DNA from: Seohaeicola saemankumensis
GTDB lineage: Bacteria; Pseudomonadota; Alphaproteobacteria; Rhodobacterales; Rhodobacteraceae
DNA length: 64,000 bases
Reading direction: 5' to 3'
Assembly (NCBI RefSeq): GCF_042678485.1
Contig: NZ_JBHTKR010000003.1
Location: 62,001 to 126,000 of the forward strand
In this document: piece by piece, positions 7,882 to 15,542 of the stretch
How positions within the stretch are numbered: position 1 is the first letter of the stretch
How the letters are laid out: each line of letters starts with the position of its first letter
Notes under the pieces: generated by a model
What the model was told of the DNA's origin: nothing
Databases searched by the model: none
The model's input: the letters and a program-made list of their open reading frames with translations, nothing else
Program-made: the position numbers and the translations under genes

Positions 7882-8436
7882 ATGAGCACACGCGCCCGCC
7901 TGACCCGAACCGACTGGCTGCTGGCCGGCTTCCACGCCCTGGCAGAGGCCGGTCCCGTCGCCTTGAAGGCCGAACCGATGGCCAGGCGGCTGGGTACGAC
8001 CAAGGGGTCATTTTACTGGCATTTCGCCGATGTGCCGGATTTTCATCGCCAGATGCTTGCGCTGTGGGCCGAAGGGGCGCTGGGGCATATCCCGGCCCTG
8101 CTTGCCGATCAGCCCACGCCCGTCGCACGTCTGCGCCGGTTGGGACAGGTGGTGGCCGGGGATGGTCATCCGGTGCTGGGCGATCTGGCGGTCGAACCCG
8201 CGATCCGCGCCTGGGCGCGCGGGGATGACAAGGTGGCCCAGGTGCTGTCCGGCGTCGATGCCGCGCGCATCGATCATATCCAGCAGCTTCTGACCGAAGT
8301 CGAGATCACCAACCCCGAGATGGCCCGCATCATCTATGCGGCCCATGTCGGCATGCAGGACCTGGCCGCGCGTGACGGTCGCGACAATGCAGGTCCGATG
8401 GGGTCGCTGGTCGATCTGGTGCTGGCGCTGCGCTGA
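7882..8436 (+). CDS. TetR/AcrR-family transcriptional regulator
   Basis: The 184-residue protein has an N-terminal TetR helix-turn-helix (residues about 8-52), with TKGSFYWHF at 40-48 as the recognition-helix hallmark and an upstream GFHALAEAGP helix. The rest is a helical ligand domain without assignable specificity. The ATG at 7882 is used because upstream residues in frame do not resemble the family. It stands 135 bp after the FAD dehydrogenase gene, with dyads in between, and faces recO tail to tail. It may regulate itself or the upstream operon. It is separate from the GntR regulator at the other end. Confidence 0.85.
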   Translation: MSTRARLTRTDWLLAGFHALAEAGPVALKAEPMARRLGTTKGSFYWHFADVPDFHRQMLALWAEGALGHIPALLADQPTPVARLRRLGQVVAGDGHPVLGDLAVEPAIRAWARGDDKVAQVLSGVDAARIDHIQQLLTEVEITNPEMARIIYAAHVGMQDLAARDGRDNAGPMGSLVDLVLALR

Positions 8437-8444
8437 TCCCGGCC

Positions 8445-9182
8445 TCAGGTCGGCGCGCTGCGCCGCGCGAATGCATCGACAAAGCGCTGACGCGCCTCGG
8501 GCAGAGGTTTGTTGCCCATGGCGGGCGCCAGATGTTCGCGCAGGAAATGCCCGGTCGTGCGGAAACCTTCGGCAATCTCGTGATCGGGGGCGGGGCCATG
8601 GCCCATCAGGCAGGGTGGCAAGGGCAGCAAGCGGTCCGCCCAGTCGCCGGCCCCGGCCCGCGACACCGCGCGCCCCGTGCGCGGCGAGACGTAACTCAGG
8701 TCATTGGCGCCATGCCCCAGCACGGCGCATGTGCTCAGGTCCAGCCCAAAACCCGCCTCTTCCAGCAGGGCCAGTTCCCATTGCAGATAGGCCAGCGGCC
8801 ACAGGTCCTGATCCCCCAGCAGATCCAGAAGCGCCTCGCTCCGGGCATAAAGCACGGGATGGCCTTCACGTTCGGGCAAGGCGAACACCAAAAGTGCCGT
8901 GACCGCGTTCAGCCCGGCAAGGGCCTGCCTGTCGGACAGGGCCATGGCGGCGCGGCTGCGCAAGGGTTCGACGGTATAGCTGCCGATATGATCCTCAAGC
9001 CGCGCGCGCCAGACAACGTCCAGCTGCGCGCCGGGCTGCAGGATCGGCGCGATCTTGCGGCTGGCCCCGCCGCGCACCACGCCTGCGTGGCGGCCATGTT
9101 CGCGGGTGAATACCTCGATGATGGCCGCGGATTCACCGTGCCGCCTGCTGCTCAGCAAAATACCCTGATCGCGCCAGTCCAT
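8445..9182 (-). CDS. recO: DNA repair protein RecO
   Basis: The 245-residue protein fits RecO throughout: an N-terminal OB fold beginning MDWRDQGILLSSRRHGE, a central helical part with AYLQWELALLEEAGFGLDLS, and the alphaproteobacterial segment YVSPRTGRAVSR. RecO loads RecA onto SSB-coated DNA with RecR in RecF-pathway recombinational repair. The four-cysteine zinc finger of some RecO proteins is absent, which is usual in this group. It closes the lepB-rnc-era-DUF1491-recO cluster. The start is set at ATG 9182; a GTG 15 bp upstream is possible. Confidence 0.95.
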   Translation of the reverse strand: MDWRDQGILLSSRRHGESAAIIEVFTREHGRHAGVVRGGASRKIAPILQPGAQLDVVWRARLEDHIGSYTVEPLRSRAAMALSDRQALAGLNAVTALLVFALPEREGHPVLYARSEALLDLLGDQDLWPLAYLQWELALLEEAGFGLDLSTCAVLGHGANDLSYVSPRTGRAVSRAGAGDWADRLLPLPPCLMGHGPAPDHEIAEGFRTTGHFLREHLAPAMGNKPLPEARQRFVDAFARRSAPT

Positions 9183-9228
9183 GGTTTCACTATCCACGCG
9201 GAAGGGTGCGGGACAAGGGCAGAATGGG

Positions 9229-9564
9229 TCAGTCCGACAGCCCCGGTTCGTCCAGCAGATGCCGGCCCTGCCGGTCCTCGACCTCGATCACCCAGATATC
9301 CCGGTCACGCGCCCGCTGCCGAAGCAGGGCGGCATCCACCTCGGCTTCGTCCCCTTCGGCCAGCACAACCCAGGTGCGCGCGCCCGACATCAGGTCGAAA
9401 GATCGCTGGAAAGCGACGGCGCGCCGATCAAGCGTATTCAGCTTGACCAGAACCGCGCCGGCGCTGTCATCGCCATGCGCCACCACGAAGGCCGGGATAT
9501 CGGCCAGGCGCAGCCGCGCCAGATAGGCCGCGACCCAGAAACTTGCGGTCAAGCGATCCGACAT
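9229..9564 (-). CDS. DUF1491 family protein
   Basis: A 111-residue protein matching the length and pattern of DUF1491, a family common between era and recO in Rhodobacteraceae. The N-terminal half (FWVAAYLARLRLADIPAFVV) and the acidic C-terminal part (RDRDIWVIEVEDRQGRHLLD) are typical. No catalytic motif, signal peptide or membrane segment is visible. Its fixed position among RNA-processing and repair genes suggests a conserved housekeeping role, but function is unknown. Confidence 0.85.
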   Translation of the reverse strand: MSDRLTASFWVAAYLARLRLADIPAFVVAHGDDSAGAVLVKLNTLDRRAVAFQRSFDLMSGARTWVVLAEGDEAEVDAALLRQRARDRDIWVIEVEDRQGRHLLDEPGLSD

Positions 9565-9620
9565 GCCGCGCCCCCTGCTTCATCGTTCCAAAAATACTCA
9601 AGGTGCGGCGGCGCGCCGTT

Positions 9621-10526
9621 TCAGGCGTTGCCGTCCTTGAAATCCAGACCCATCTCGGAATAGCGCTCGGCCTCGTCCAGCCAGCCCGAGCGTACCTTGA
9701 CCTGAAGGAACAGATGCACCTTGCGGCCCAGGAACTCCTCGATCTCGGCGCGGGCCGCTTGCCCGACCGCCTTGATGGTCTCGCCCTTGTTGCCCAGAAC
9801 GATGCCCTTGTGCCCGTCCCGGATCACATAGATCACCTGGTCGATGCGGGCGGAGCCGTCCTTGCGCTCTTCCCAGTTCTCGGTCTCGACGGTCAGCTGA
9901 TAGGGCAGTTCCTGATGCAGCCGCAGGGTCAGCTTTTCGCGCGTCATTTCGGCGGCGATCATCCGCATCGGCAGATCGGCGATCTGATCCTCGGGGTAAA
10001 GCCAGGGGCCTTCGGGCAGTTCCTGGGCCAGCCATGCGCGCAGATCCTGCACCCCATGCCCCCGTTCCGCCGAGATCAGGAAAGTCTTCACGAAAGGAAA
10101 GCGCTCGTTCAGGTCCTTGGTCAGCGCCAGCAGCGCCTCGGATTTCACGCGGTCGATCTTGTTGATGGCCAGGGCCACGGGACGGCTTTTGCCGATCCCT
10201 TCCAGCCCTTCCAGAATGCGCTGCACGCCGTCGGTCACGCCACGATGCGCCTCGACCAGCAACACCACGATATCCGCATCGGCGGCCCCGCCCCAGGCGG
10301 CGGCCACCATGGCGCGATCCAGCCGCCGCTTGGGTGCGAACAGACCGGGCGTGTCGACGAAGACGATCTGCGTCTCGCCTTCCATCGCCACGCCACGGAT
10401 ACGCGCGCGTGTCGTCTGCACCTTATGCGTGACGATCGAGACCTTGGCCCCCACCATCCGGTTCAGAAGTGTCGATTTCCCCGCGTTCGGCTCGCCGATG
10501 AGGGCCACGAATCCTGCGCGTGTCAT
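9621..10526 (-). CDS. era: GTPase Era
   Basis: The 301-residue protein has all Era hallmarks: P-loop GEPNAGKS (11-18), G3 DTPG (58-61), G4 NKID (122-125), and a C-terminal KH domain with the GNKGETIK loop. Era binds the 3' end of 16S rRNA and assists 30S assembly. Its start overlaps the rnc stop by ATGA, so it is co-translated with RNase III, as in many proteobacteria. Confidence 0.98.
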   Translation of the reverse strand: MTRAGFVALIGEPNAGKSTLLNRMVGAKVSIVTHKVQTTRARIRGVAMEGETQIVFVDTPGLFAPKRRLDRAMVAAAWGGAADADIVVLLVEAHRGVTDGVQRILEGLEGIGKSRPVALAINKIDRVKSEALLALTKDLNERFPFVKTFLISAERGHGVQDLRAWLAQELPEGPWLYPEDQIADLPMRMIAAEMTREKLTLRLHQELPYQLTVETENWEERKDGSARIDQVIYVIRDGHKGIVLGNKGETIKAVGQAARAEIEEFLGRKVHLFLQVKVRSGWLDEAERYSEMGLDFKDGNA

Positions 10527-11206
10527 GCGCTCTCCAATCTGTCCAGCAGGGCCTTTGCCGCTGCCTGTTCCGCCTGCCGCTTGGATCCCGCGGTGGCGCT
10601 TTCGCTCTCGCCCGTCTCAAGCTGGGCCGCCATGGTAAAGACCGGGGCATGATCCGGCCCTGACCGTTTCAATTCAACATATTTCGGAGGCGGCAGGCCG
10701 CGTGCCTGCGCCCATTCCTGCAACGCGGTCTTGGCGTCACGGGCGTCTTCCTCGACCGCGCCGATCCGGTCGCCCCAGAGCCGCAGGATCAGGGACCGCG
10801 CCGGATCAAAGCCCGCATCGATGTAGACCGCCGCGATCAGGGCCTCCATCGCGTCGCCCAGCAGCGCCAGCTTGCGCCGCCCCCCCGAGATCATCTCGGA
10901 CCGGCCCAGTTTCAGCACATCGCCAAGGTCGATCTGGCGGGCCACATCGGCGCAGGCTTCCTTGCGCACCAGCGCGTTGTAGCGCGGGGCCAGCTGGCCT
11001 TCGGTCGCCTTGGGATCATTGGCCAGAAGCGCCTCGGCCATCACCAGGCCTAGCACGCGATCTCCCAGGAACTCCAGCCGCTGGTTGTCATCCCGCGTGG
11101 CCGAGGACATCGACGAATGCGTGACCGCGCGCACCAGCAGTTCGGGCCTTTGGAATGTATACCCGATCCGGCCCTCAAGCGCCTTCAGTTCCGCGGAAAG
11201 CTTCAC
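10523..11206 (-). CDS. rnc: Ribonuclease III
   Basis: The 227-residue protein carries the RNase III signature DNQRLEFLGDRVLG (40-53) with metal-binding Glu45 and Asp49, the second acidic cluster in LGDAMEALIAAVYIDAG, and a C-terminal double-stranded RNA-binding domain from about residue 155. It processes rRNA precursors and structured mRNAs. It overlaps lepB upstream and era downstream by 4 bp each, giving a tight lepB-rnc-era unit. Confidence 0.98.
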   Translation of the reverse strand: MKLSAELKALEGRIGYTFQRPELLVRAVTHSSMSSATRDDNQRLEFLGDRVLGLVMAEALLANDPKATEGQLAPRYNALVRKEACADVARQIDLGDVLKLGRSEMISGGRRKLALLGDAMEALIAAVYIDAGFDPARSLILRLWGDRIGAVEEDARDAKTALQEWAQARGLPPPKYVELKRSGPDHAPVFTMAAQLETGESESATAGSKRQAEQAAAKALLDRLESA

Positions 11207-12039
11207 TCGATCCCCTTGAAGTAACGATCGCTGCGCCAGGTCCAGAAGGCCAGCATCGAGCTTCCGGCGGAGGAGAACATGATCCGGTCCGCCCGGCCGA
11301 TCAGGTTTTCATAGGGCACGAAGCCAACGCCCCCGGCCTGCTGTGGCACACGGCTGTCGGTGGAATTGTCGCGGTTGTCGCCCATGAAAAAGTAATGCCC
11401 CGCGGGCACCGTGTAGAGCGGCGTGTCATCCGAGCTTTGGCGCGCGATGTTCAGCACCTTGTGGCTGCGCCCGCCGGGCAGGGTTTCGATCTGGCGCGAC
11501 TTCAGGCAGGCGCCACCCTCACCCACCGGGCCGTTTTCGCAGCGCGGGCGCAGACGCTGGGGGCCCTGGGCGGTCATCACCTCTTCGAAGATGCCATCAT
11601 CCTCAAGCTGCACCGGCTGGCCATTGATCTGCAACACGCCGCCGATCACCTGGACGGTTTCGCCCGGCAGGCCGACAAGGCGCTTGATGTAATCCTGACC
11701 GTTCACCGGGTGGCGGAAGACCACGACATCGCCGCGCTCCGGTTCGCCGGCCAGAAACCTGGTATTGTCTCCACCGACAAAGCCGCAGATGTCCTCGGCG
11801 TCGATGTTCAGGCCCACGACGGGAATGCGGATTGTCGGGCAGGAGGCAAAGGAATAGCCATAGGACATCTTGTTGACGAAGAGGAAGTCACCGATCAGCA
11901 AGGTCTCCTTCATCGACCCGGACGGGATCCAGAAGGGTTGGAACAACAGCGTGCGGAAAATGCCCGCGATCAGCAGGGCATAAACGACAGTCTTGATCGT
12001 CTCGATGACGGAATTGCCTTTATTGGCATCGGTGGCCAT
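11203..12039 (-). CDS. lepB: Signal peptidase I
   Basis: The 278-residue protein is anchored by one N-terminal membrane helix (about residues 15-33). The catalytic Ser42 lies in IPSGSMKETL and the catalytic Lys119 in YIKRLVGLPGE. The C-terminal box MGDNRDNSTDSR completes the type I signal peptidase set. It cleaves leader peptides from secreted proteins on the periplasmic face. It is longer than the Gram-positive forms because of the usual periplasmic insert between the Lys box and the C-terminal box. Confidence 0.97.
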   Translation of the reverse strand: MATDANKGNSVIETIKTVVYALLIAGIFRTLLFQPFWIPSGSMKETLLIGDFLFVNKMSYGYSFASCPTIRIPVVGLNIDAEDICGFVGGDNTRFLAGEPERGDVVVFRHPVNGQDYIKRLVGLPGETVQVIGGVLQINGQPVQLEDDGIFEEVMTAQGPQRLRPRCENGPVGEGGACLKSRQIETLPGGRSHKVLNIARQSSDDTPLYTVPAGHYFFMGDNRDNSTDSRVPQQAGGVGFVPYENLIGRADRIMFSSAGSSMLAFWTWRSDRYFKGIE

Positions 12040-12145
12040 TGGGTCGTGCTCCTGCTCGGGCGGTCAGCGCTACATGAGGGGCGAGGGGGCGCGAGTCAAG
12101 CCAAGCCGGGCGCGATGATCTGCCGCCGTCTGCCGGTTTTGCCGG

Positions 12146-12559
12146 TTACGGGCCTTTTTCGGCGATGGGGCGCGCTTCGATCACCACGAAGGCCTGCGCC
12201 CAGGGGTGATCGTCCGTCAGGGTGACATGAATGATCGCCTCATGCCCCGGCGGGGTCATGGCGGCCAGCCGTTCCGCCGCCCAGCCGGTGACCTGCATCT
12301 GCGGCTGGCCGCTGTGCAGGTTCGAAACCGCCATGTCGCGCCAGCTGATCCCCATGCGCAGGCCGGTGCCCAGCGCCTTTGAACAGGCCTCCTTGGCGGC
12401 CCAGCGCTTGGCATAGGTGCCGGCCACATCCTTGCGGCGTTCGGCCTTGGCCTGTTCGACAGACGTGAAGACACGGTTGCGGAAACGGTCGCCAAACCGT
12501 TCAAGCGTGGCGGCGATGCGGTCGATATTCGCAAGGTCGGTGCCGATGCCCAGGATCAT
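12146..12559 (-). CDS. acpS: Holo-[acyl-carrier-protein] synthase
   Basis: A 137-residue AcpS with the metal-binding Asp8 in ILGIGTDLANIDRI and the second acidic residue Glu57 in KRWAAKEACSKALGTG. It transfers 4'-phosphopantetheine from CoA to apo-ACP for fatty acid synthesis. The start follows a GAAAGGGAAAG ribosome site. The normal partner pdxJ is upstream, but a 1.5-kb membrane hydrolase gene lies between them. Confidence 0.97.
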   Translation of the reverse strand: MILGIGTDLANIDRIAATLERFGDRFRNRVFTSVEQAKAERRKDVAGTYAKRWAAKEACSKALGTGLRMGISWRDMAVSNLHSGQPQMQVTGWAAERLAAMTPPGHEAIIHVTLTDDHPWAQAFVVIEARPIAEKGP

Positions 12560-12586
12560 TGTCTTTCCCTTTCTGGCCCGCAGACG

Positions 12587-14113
12587 CTAGCCGATTGCGC
12601 TGAACAGCGGAAAACTGACACCCAGCGCCCAGGCCAGCACCAGCCCCAGTCCCAGGCCCGCCGCCGCCGCACCGCTGCGCCGCGCCACCCAACGCCCCAT
12701 AAGACCATGGACCACATAGAACAACAGGATGACAGGCGCGATCATCACCAGAAAGAACAGCCCTTCCGGGTCCAGGGCCACAGCGATGCCCAGCGACACA
12801 AGAAAACCCAGCCGCGCCAGGATGCGCCGCCCCCATGTGCCATGCCCTGCCCCGCTGATCAGCGCGTCGGCTAGCATGAAGGGCACCGCCCCCAGCGCCA
12901 GCGCGGCGATGATCCAACCCCGATCGACCGTTGGCAGGAAATTCGCGCCGTAGCGATCCAGCGTCAGACCGAAGGCCCCCAGCCCCCACAACAGCACGAA
13001 ACCCGCCGCAGGCAGGGATAGCGGGCCGGGCCGCAGGCCGAACCGCCACAGGATCGCCAGTTGCAGACCACCATAGATCAACAGATGCACCGCCAGATGA
13101 TCGGCCACCAGAACAGGCAGAGTCTGAAGGCCCAGCATTACCGCCAGCACCGGGGCCAAAACGGCGGGCAGCATGATCGCCAAGGCGAACTGTCCGCGCG
13201 TGACCTGTGCAACGGGCTTGCCCAGCTTCGGCAGATAACCGGACAAGGGCCAGGCCAGCACCACGACCGCCGCCAGCAAAAGCGCAAGCCAGCGGCCCGT
13301 GGCGGGCGGTGTGACATCGCTGACGCGACCGAAGGACTGGTCGAACCAGTCCAGCGCCGCCGCCTGCCCGGCCCTGCTGAAAAGAACGCCGACGTGTTCC
13401 ACACCCGGCGCCACGATGGCCGCGCGCCGGACAGCGCCATCCGTCACGGTCTGCCCTTCTGCGGCCTTGGGGTCCACCATGTGCAGGGCAGCAAGGGCAA
13501 AGCGGCGCAAGGGCGGCTCTGCCTGACCGCTGATCAGCAGCATATCGGCGGGAAAATCCGGTGTGACGGCTTGCGAGAAGGCGGAAATGGCCACGATTGG
13601 CCCGATGCCAGGGTCGGCCGCAGCCGTGCGGATGATGATGTCCGTGGCCATCGAATGGCCCAGCAGGGCGACCGGCCCGGTCCAGCCTTCGGCGGCGCGG
13701 GCGGCATTGACTACCGCCAGGGTCTGATCGACCAGGCGCATGGTCGTGCCCTCAATCACGGTGACATCGCCGGACATGGGGACCGTGTTGCGGCCATGGC
13801 CCTGAAAGTCGAATGACCAGACGCGGTAGCCTGCCCGCGCCAGCGGCAGGGCATAGCCCTGCATCATCTGGCGTGACCCGGCAAACCCGTGTGCGACGAT
13901 TACCAGCGGGCCGTCGGCACCGGGCAAGGCCGCGCGGGTCACGGGACTGTCCGCCGCGATCAGGCTTTCGATCTGAAGGCCCTGCCGCGCGCGTTCCAAT
14001 TGCCACAGTGCCAGCGACGCAAGACCCAGCCCCAGCAGCAGGACCGCCTGCCGCCACAGGGTCTTGCGCCGACGCGCCACGGGATCAGGCCTGTGCGGGG
14101 GCGCGGGCGGCAT
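12587..14113 (-). CDS. Alpha/beta hydrolase with N-terminal anchor and multi-pass C-terminal membrane domain
   Basis: The 508-residue protein has a membrane helix near 20-40 and an alpha/beta-hydrolase domain at about 60-250. That domain shows VAHGFAGSRQ (oxyanion region), FDFQGHG, the nucleophile elbow LLGHSMA and a candidate catalytic His in GVEHVGVLF. About eight hydrophobic helices follow from residue 270 to the end. The ATG lies 29 bp inside pdxJ; a GTG at 14080 is an alternative start. It sits between pdxJ and acpS, genes that are usually neighbours in this group. The hydrolase domain should face one side of the inner membrane and may act on a lipid or ester; substrate unknown. Confidence 0.75.
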   Translation of the reverse strand: MPPAPPHRPDPVARRRKTLWRQAVLLLGLGLASLALWQLERARQGLQIESLIAADSPVTRAALPGADGPLVIVAHGFAGSRQMMQGYALPLARAGYRVWSFDFQGHGRNTVPMSGDVTVIEGTTMRLVDQTLAVVNAARAAEGWTGPVALLGHSMATDIIIRTAAADPGIGPIVAISAFSQAVTPDFPADMLLISGQAEPPLRRFALAALHMVDPKAAEGQTVTDGAVRRAAIVAPGVEHVGVLFSRAGQAAALDWFDQSFGRVSDVTPPATGRWLALLLAAVVVLAWPLSGYLPKLGKPVAQVTRGQFALAIMLPAVLAPVLAVMLGLQTLPVLVADHLAVHLLIYGGLQLAILWRFGLRPGPLSLPAAGFVLLWGLGAFGLTLDRYGANFLPTVDRGWIIAALALGAVPFMLADALISGAGHGTWGRRILARLGFLVSLGIAVALDPEGLFFLVMIAPVILLFYVVHGLMGRWVARRSGAAAAGLGLGLVLAWALGVSFPLFSAIG

Positions 14114-14846
14114 CCATCAGGCGGCGCATTTCGTGGATGGCCGGGGCCAGCCCGCGAAAGATCGCCTCGCCGATGATGAAATGGCCGATGTTCAGCTCCA
14201 TCACCTCGGGGAAGGCCGCGACGGGCTGCACGGTGTCATAGGTCAGGCCATGACCGACATGCACCTCGAGGCCCAGGGAATGGGCAAAGCGGGACATCTC
14301 GCGCAGCGCTTCGAGTTCGCGATCCCTGTCGTCGAAACGCCCCTCGTGATGGGCGTCGCAATAGGCGCCCGAATGCAGTTCGATCACCTGCGCGCCGATC
14401 CGGTGGGCGGCCTCGATCTGGCGGGCGTCGGCGGCGATGAAGATCGACACGCGGCAACCCGCTTCGCGCAGGGGGGCGATGAAATGCGCCAGCCGGTTTT
14501 CCTCGCGCGCGACCTCAAGCCCGCCTTCGGTCGTGCGCTCCTCGCGCTTTTCGGGCACGATGCAGACGGCATGCGGACGGTGGCGCAGCGCGATGCGCTG
14601 CATCTCGTCGGTTGCGGCCATCTCGAAGTTCAAAGGCACCTTGAGCACCTGCATCAGCCCTTCGATGTCGGCATCCGAAATATGGCGGCGGTCTTCGCGC
14701 AGATGGGCGGTGATGCCGTCGGCACCCGCTTCCTCGGCCAGCCGCGCGGCGCGCAGCGGATCGGGCGTGTCGCCGCCGCGCGCGTTCCGAACGGTGGCCA
14801 CATGGTCGATATTCACGCCAAGGCGGAGCTTTCCAAGCGGCTTCAT
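14085..14846 (-). CDS. pdxJ: Pyridoxine 5'-phosphate synthase
   Basis: About 253 residues, matching PdxJ: LRLGVNIDHVATVRNARGG at the N terminus, DGITAHLREDRRHI, ICIVPEKREERTTEGGL and GLEVHVGHGLTYD. It condenses 3-amino-2-oxopropyl phosphate with 1-deoxyxylulose 5-phosphate in vitamin B6 synthesis. The second ATG (14846) is chosen because AAAGG directly abuts the first ATG (14855) but is well spaced for the second. It lies downstream of the DUF2062 gene and overlaps the hydrolase gene. Confidence 0.96.
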   Translation of the reverse strand: MKPLGKLRLGVNIDHVATVRNARGGDTPDPLRAARLAEEAGADGITAHLREDRRHISDADIEGLMQVLKVPLNFEMAATDEMQRIALRHRPHAVCIVPEKREERTTEGGLEVAREENRLAHFIAPLREAGCRVSIFIAADARQIEAAHRIGAQVIELHSGAYCDAHHEGRFDDRDRELEALREMSRFAHSLGLEVHVGHGLTYDTVQPVAAFPEVMELNIGHFIIGEAIFRGLAPAIHEMRRLMDAARAPAQA

Positions 14847-14864
14847 CACAATCATCCTTTCGCG

Positions 14865-15527
14865 TCAGTCGGTTTTTTGCCGCGCCTCGGCCGAACGCTT
14901 GGCCTTGGCCTTGAGCGCCGCCAGCTTGGCCTTGATCACCCCGCTGCGGCGTTTCTGATAGGCGCGGATCAGCGGTACACTGATGATGTAGCAGATCGTC
15001 GCCGCGACAAGCCCCGGGATGATGCCGCCAATCAGATAGGGAAAGAAAACCTCGTCATAGAAAATCTTGAGGCTGTGCCAGTCGACCGTGGCATCGGTGA
15101 ACATCGCCATGAAATTGTGCTTCAGCGCCTCGCCTGCATCCATGAACTTGCCGCCAAGCGAGCGCGCGATGTGATCGTCCGAATGCGCGGGCGTGCCCAG
15201 CAGGAAATAGCCCATCCGCATCGAAATCACGCCAATCGGCACATAGGTCAGCGGGTTGCCGAAGAAGGTGGCCAGCAAGGCCGCAAGGACATTGCCCCGC
15301 ATCACGAAGGCGATGATCGCGGCCGTCAGGAAATGCAGCCCATAGAAGGGGGTGAAGGTCGTGAACACACCCGCGAATATGCCGCGGGCGATTTTCTCGG
15401 GCGTATCGGGCAGACGATGCAGACGGTGGCGGACATATTGCGCCGCACGTGTCCAGCCGCCACGCGGCCAGAAGAACTCGAACACGACCTGCCAGAGCGG
15501 ACGCTTTTCCCTGCGCTTGAATACCAA
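14865..15527 (-). CDS. DUF2062 family membrane protein
   Basis: The 220-residue protein has a basic N terminus (MVFKRREKRPLWQ) followed by hydrophobic segments at about 55-78, 85-105 and 165-190. ARGIFAGVFTTFTPFYGLHF and the FFGNPLTYVPI motif identify DUF2062, a family of inner-membrane proteins of unknown function. The start is TTG at 15527, preceded by GAGGAG at suitable spacing. It lies between rsh and pdxJ in the same transcription unit. Confidence 0.88.
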   Translation of the reverse strand: MVFKRREKRPLWQVVFEFFWPRGGWTRAAQYVRHRLHRLPDTPEKIARGIFAGVFTTFTPFYGLHFLTAAIIAFVMRGNVLAALLATFFGNPLTYVPIGVISMRMGYFLLGTPAHSDDHIARSLGGKFMDAGEALKHNFMAMFTDATVDWHSLKIFYDEVFFPYLIGGIIPGLVAATICYIISVPLIRAYQKRRSGVIKAKLAALKAKAKRSAEARQKTD

Positions 15528-15542
15528 GGACCTGCTCCTCCT

